From: Argopecten irradians | Taxonomy: Eukaryota > Mollusca > Bivalvia > Pectinida > Pectinidae | NCBI RefSeq assembly: GCF_041381155.1 | Contig: NC_091143.1 | Coordinates: 42,052,996-42,116,995, forward strand | Direction of reading: 5' to 3' | DNA length: 64,000 nucleotides | Part shown: positions 59,705 through 64,000 of the stretch, piece after piece | Layout of the letters: each line of letters begins with the position of its first letter | How positions within the stretch are numbered: position 1 is the first letter of the stretch | The notes under the pieces: model-generated | Seen by the model: the letters and a program-made list of their open reading frames with translations, nothing else | Databases searched by the model: none | What the model was told of the DNA's origin: nothing | Translations under genes and position numbers: made by a program

Positions 59705-60009
59705 TACATGTAAGAAGTCTGGTGACTTAGAATATTTAGAATATGATGTGTATTTCAATGATATTTAGTAAACTTCTCTGAATTCGCGTGATACTCTGTG
59801 ATTAGGAGTTATTCAAGCCTAATAATCTCTTTCCCTGTATTTATCTATTTATCATAATCACTATTCTATTTATCTGTATATGTAAGTCAAATATTTTATA
59901 TATAAATTCATCAAATGGATATAGTGTTGTTTGGTTCTGTAAAATAAACAGTATAGTCTTCTTTTTCAAAATTAAATGTTTAAGACTGGTCAGGAATAGG
60001 TAATAGATT

Positions 60010-60110
60010 CAGGCTGTAGGACGGTGGTTTTTATTTTGATACTCTGGGTTCCTCCAAGTATTGACACATCCTTAAATGGCCATGAACCCTAATCGATCTA
60101 TATAAAACAC
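60010..60110 (+). mobile_element. SINE tail fragment
   Basis: CTCTGGGTTCCTCC, then TTGACACATCCTTAAATGGC, matches the conserved tail of the 4174-4270 and 13395-13560 SINEs in order and spacing, though diverged. Confidence 0.5.
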
Positions 60111-60196
60111 TTTCTGTTTTTGTGTTCATTAATCAGCTATTTAACTCTTTCATTTTAGTCATTTATTTATTAATTTATACATTTCTTCTGTTTCAG

Positions 60197-61336
60197 CCGA
60201 GCTTTGACCATGGTACCTTTTGGGCCGACCAGTTTAACAGCTTTTTCCTGACATGAAGACAGCGCCAAGGGGAGTTAACTCATTTCATGAAAATACTAGA
60301 CAGAGTTACCTTTCCATAATTGACCTGAGTATTTAATTGTGAGTATAATTTGTTTTTTTTTCTCTATATATTTCTCTCATATACCTCTTTGGTTCAATTA
60401 TCAGTGTTATTAATTTATTCGAGATCGATAGTCGAGTGAAATTCGAGTTATCTCCCTTCCATTGTCTGTACATTTGTAGGTCTCTGGTAAACGGGTTTTT
60501 TTAGCAGTGAGATGGTGCAAATTTAGAGGTGAATTGTGTAATTCTTTCACTTCCAGATCTTGTAACTGACTAGTATACATCAATATGTGAATGAAGGATA
60601 AGTTTAATTCTATTTTTCAAAATCATTTTCTTTCTAATAGCCACGATTCTTTAGTTCTGTCCAGTTTTTCGGGTTCAAATGTTGCTCTAGATTTGATTTT
60701 ATCTGTCCTTGGAATCCTTCAGAGGTTAATAATTCCCTTTTTTACATCAATTGGTATACATTTGTAATTTTAGAATCATCTGATTCAGAAAATCAGGGCA
60801 AATTTGAAATTTTTGGGGCTATTTTGTATCCATATTTTATTAGCTGCACCGTAATTTCTCTGTGTTATATCAGATATATTATGACATAATATGTTATAAT
60901 CATTTCTTTATGATATTCTATTGTTTAAAGTTAAAGTTACTAAGTTATATATCTATAGTATTGAGCCAGTTCTGGAACTTTGATTTGCTTAATTGTTCAG
61001 TTCTGGATATTTTTTGCTAGAAATTCCAAAAATGGGGGGTGGGGGTAAAGAATATGAGTTATCTCCCCCTGACCTCCAAGTTTAATTCAATTGGTCATAT
61101 TTCCTTGTAGTACACTAACTATACTATAGTTATAAGTAAAAGTCAAAAGTCTAGGTTCAAATTTCATTGAAATATTTAAATTTTTATTTCAAAACTGTTT
61201 CAATTCTCATAATTTTTCTTACAGGAATCTTCATTGTCGATACGAGTACACAGCTTGCAGTACCAGACCAACCCATGCAGAGAGCAAACTCCCATTTTGG
61301 AATCAGACCTTATGGACATGTAGCTTTCCAAAAATG
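60197..61336 (+). other. Two splice-bounded segments in the first 2.48 kb copy
   Basis: 60197-60338 has a TTCTGTTTCAG acceptor and a GTGAGT donor. 61225-61336 has a TTTTTCTTACAG acceptor and a GTAAAT donor. The first is closed in all frames, so it would be noncoding or UTR. The second is open in two frames (for example HCRYEYTACSTRPTHAESK). They could be exons of a noncoding RNA or of a partly duplicated gene. The same segments recur at 62682-62823 and 63700-63811. Confidence 0.25.
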
Positions 61337-62169
61337 GTAAATTTGAAAAATATGTAAAATGCTATAGGGACCGCAGAATCAAACCAAAAATAGATTCCTG
61401 GAAATCCCCTTTTGGGCACAAGATTTCATAGAGAGGTGAATGTTTCGGAGCCTGCTGATTGGGTATCCAGGGTGCATCAGTTTCAAATGTTTAATGTGTG
61501 GGTTGGGCAATACATGTAGATGTAAAATATATAAAGAAATTTTAAAATTCTGTCAAGTGTGTGTCTGACAGGGGGAGGTAATCAATATTAGAATTTCATG
61601 AATATTTTGGTCAATTTTTGGTGCGGAATTCAACATAAGATGGCACCCCCCACATAAAAGTTTAGCAAGATGGTAGATCTTTATTTCTTTTTATTCCACA
61701 GGTATGCGAGATGCCATTCTTCAAAATTAGTGACAGGTGACCAGACTTGAAAACTCCATTTAACCTGGACAGTGGCAAACGTTAATATATCGTATATAGC
61801 GAAATCATTTGGTTCTGCGGTCTCTATAGGATGACAACCGGATATGACGTTTCCGTCATTCAGCGTCCCTGGACACCATTTGACTGAACCCAAATTGCAT
61901 GTATTTGACTGGAAATCGAGTGTTGAAGGTATTTTGCTTGTATTTTATAAATATTTGGTAGCTATTTTTAGTACGGAGGCCTTTCTGTCTTGATAACGAC
62001 ACTGTAAATTGGTGGATTTTGTTGAAAAAAATCACATTACACATATGTTGTTAATATAGCTTAGCACATGAACCAATATCTTAGAAAGTGATTATACAGA
62101 AGATGTTTTTGTCACGATTATGACACAGGGGCTTGGGGCAGTATGACACAGGGGCTAGGGTCCTGGCCC

Positions 62170-62189
62170 GGGGGGGGGGGGGGGGGGGG
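62170..62189 (+). repeat. Poly(G) run of 20, second copy
   Basis: Same position in the second 2.48 kb copy and the same length as the first. Confidence 0.9.
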
Positions 62190-62488
62190 TACATGTAAGA
62201 AGTCTGGTGACTTAGAATATTTAGAATATGATGTGTATTTCAATGATATTTAGTAAACTTCTCTGAATTCGCGTGATACTCTGTGATTAGGAGTTATTCA
62301 AGCCTAATAATCTCTTTCCCTGTATTTATCTATTTATCATAATCACTATTCTATTTATCTGTATATGTAAGTCAAATATTTTATATATAAATTCATCAAA
62401 TGGATATAGTGTTGTTTGGTTCTGTAAAATAAACAGTATAGTCTTCTTTTTCAAAATTAAATGTTTAAGACTGGTCAGGAATAGGTAA

Positions 62489-62590
62489 TAGATTCAGGCT
62501 GTAGGACGGTGGTTTTTATTTTGATACTCTGGGTTCCTCCAAGTATTGACACATCCTTAAATGGCCATGAACCCTAATCGATCTATATAA
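62489..62590 (+). mobile_element. SINE tail fragment, second copy
   Basis: Copy of the 60010-60110 fragment carried by the tandem duplication, not an independent insertion. Confidence 0.5.
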
Positions 62591-64000
62591 AACACATTCT
62601 GTTTTTGTGTTCATTAATCAGCTATTTAACTCTTTCATTTTAGTCATTTATTTATTAATTTATACATTTCTTCTGTTTCAGCCGAGCTTTGACCATGGTA
62701 CCTTTTGGGCCGACCAGTTTAACAGCTTTTTCCTGACATGAAGACAGCGCCAAGGGGAGTTAACTCATTTCATGAAAATACTAGACAGAGTTACCTTTCC
62801 ATAATTGACCTGAGTATTTAATTGTGAGTATAATTTGGTTTTTTTTTCTCTATATATTTCTCTCATATACCTCTTTGGTTCAATTATCAGTGTTATTAAT
62901 TTATTCGAGATCGATAGTCGAGTGAAATTCGAGTTATCTCCCTTCCATTGTCTGTACATTTGTAGGTCTCTGGTAAACGGGTTTTTTTTAGCAGTGAGAT
63001 GGTGCAAATTTAGAGGTGAATTGTGTAATTCTTTCACTTCCAGATCTTGTAACTGACTAGTATACATCAATATGTGAGTGAAGGATAAGTTTAATTCTAT
63101 TTTTCAAAATCATTTTCTTTCTAATAGCCACGATTCTTTAGTTCTGTCCAGTTTTTCGGGTTCAAATGTTGCTCTAGATTTGATTTTATCTGTCCTTGGA
63201 ATCCTTCAGAGGTTAATAATTCCCTTTTTTACATCAATTGGTATACATTTGTAATTTTAGAATCATCTGATTCAGAAAATCAGGACAAATTTTAAATTTT
63301 TGGGGCTATTTTGTATCCATATTTTATTAGCTGCACCGTAATTTCTCTGTGTTATATCAGATATATTATGACATAATATGTTATAATCATTTCTTTATGA
63401 TATTCTATTGTTTACTAAGTTATATATCTATAGTATTGAGCCAGTTCTGGAACTTTGATTTGCTTAATTGTTCAGTTCTGGATATTTTTTGCTAGAAATT
63501 CCAAAAATGGGGGGTGGGGGTAAAGAATATGAGTTATCTCCCCCTGACCTCCAAGTTTAATTCAATTGGTCATATTTCCTTGTAGTACACTAACTATACT
63601 ATAGTTATAAGTAAAAGTCAAAAGTCTAGGTTCAAATTTCATTGAAATATTTAAATTTTTATTTCAAAACTGTTTCAATTCTCATAATTTTTCTTACAGG
63701 AATCTTCATTGTCGATACGAGTACACAGCTTGCAGTACCAGACCAACCCATGCAGCGAGCAAACTCCCATTTTGGAATCAGACCTTATGGACATGTAGCT
63801 TTCCAAAAATGGTAAATTTGAAAAATATGTAAAATGCTATAGGGACCGCAGAATCAAACCAAAAATAGATTCCTGGAAATCCCCTTTTGGGCACAAGATT
63901 TCATAGAGAGGTGAATGTTTCGGAGCCTGCTGATTGGGTATCCAGGGTGCATCAGTTTCAAATGTTTAATGTGTGGGTTGGGCAATACATGTAGATGTAA

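Larger units (their letters stand above)
58908..64000. repeat. Tandem 2.48 kb repeat, two full copies and start of a third
   Basis: Copies begin at about 58908, 61390 and 63866 with ATAGATTCCTGGAAATCCCC. The first 440 bases of each match part of the tRNA array unit (compare 47590-48030). The rest is specific to this repeat and begins GGATGACAACCGGATATGAC. Copies differ by only scattered bases and a 10-base gap near 63415, so the duplication is recent. No tRNA gene lies inside. The array continues past the window end. Confidence 0.95.

Overview
The window looks like animal nuclear DNA, most likely from a bivalve mollusc. The clues are AT-rich, intron-bearing genes with standard GT/AG sites, a MIEAP-type C-terminal exon (a family expanded in molluscs), a short tail motif that I recall from molluscan SINEs, and very dense nested DNA transposons. 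The species call is inference. Genes occupy little of the sequence; repeats dominate.

Layout. 1-1.4 kb is a decayed LINE. 2.2-3.1 kb holds the last two exons of a probable mitochondria-eating-protein (MIEAP/SPATA18-like) gene. 6-13.6 kb is a nest of transposons: a foldback-element copy carrying a hAT-like hairpin and a MULE-like element, two tandem repeats, a second hAT-like element with a TTAA element inside it, and a SINE. 14.6-17.2 kb holds a small multi-exon gene of unknown function whose exon phases agree. 18.8-22.8 kb (minus) and 28.5-30.6 kb (plus) hold two head-to-head BTB/POZ paralogs with the same five-exon structure, the same intron phases, similarly placed TATA boxes and a shared TTV C-terminus. 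A 3.1 kb foldback transposon lies between them. 33.0-40.2 kb (minus) holds the last three coding exons of a DAZAP1 orthologue, with introns full of repeats.

41.3-58.9 kb is a tandem array of about 1.85 kb units. Each unit has one minus-strand tRNA-Leu(CAG) gene and one plus-strand tRNA-Glu-derived gene. The Leu genes are nearly invariant, while the Glu-like genes are mostly decayed. The first tRNA-Leu gene is split by a 5'-truncated Tx1/L1-like LINE with a 2-bp GC overlap. The same LINE/tRNA junction recurs in a partly deleted form in the next unit. 58.9-64.0 kb holds two full copies and the start of a third of a separate, nearly identical 2.48 kb repeat, fused to part of the tRNA unit.

The most interesting signals are the LINE inside tRNA-Leu, the unequal fate of the two tRNA genes in the array, and the layered transposon insertions, several of which are proven by empty sites within the same window. 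The RRM exons of DAZAP1 are not in the window. If they exist they lie beyond the tRNA array.
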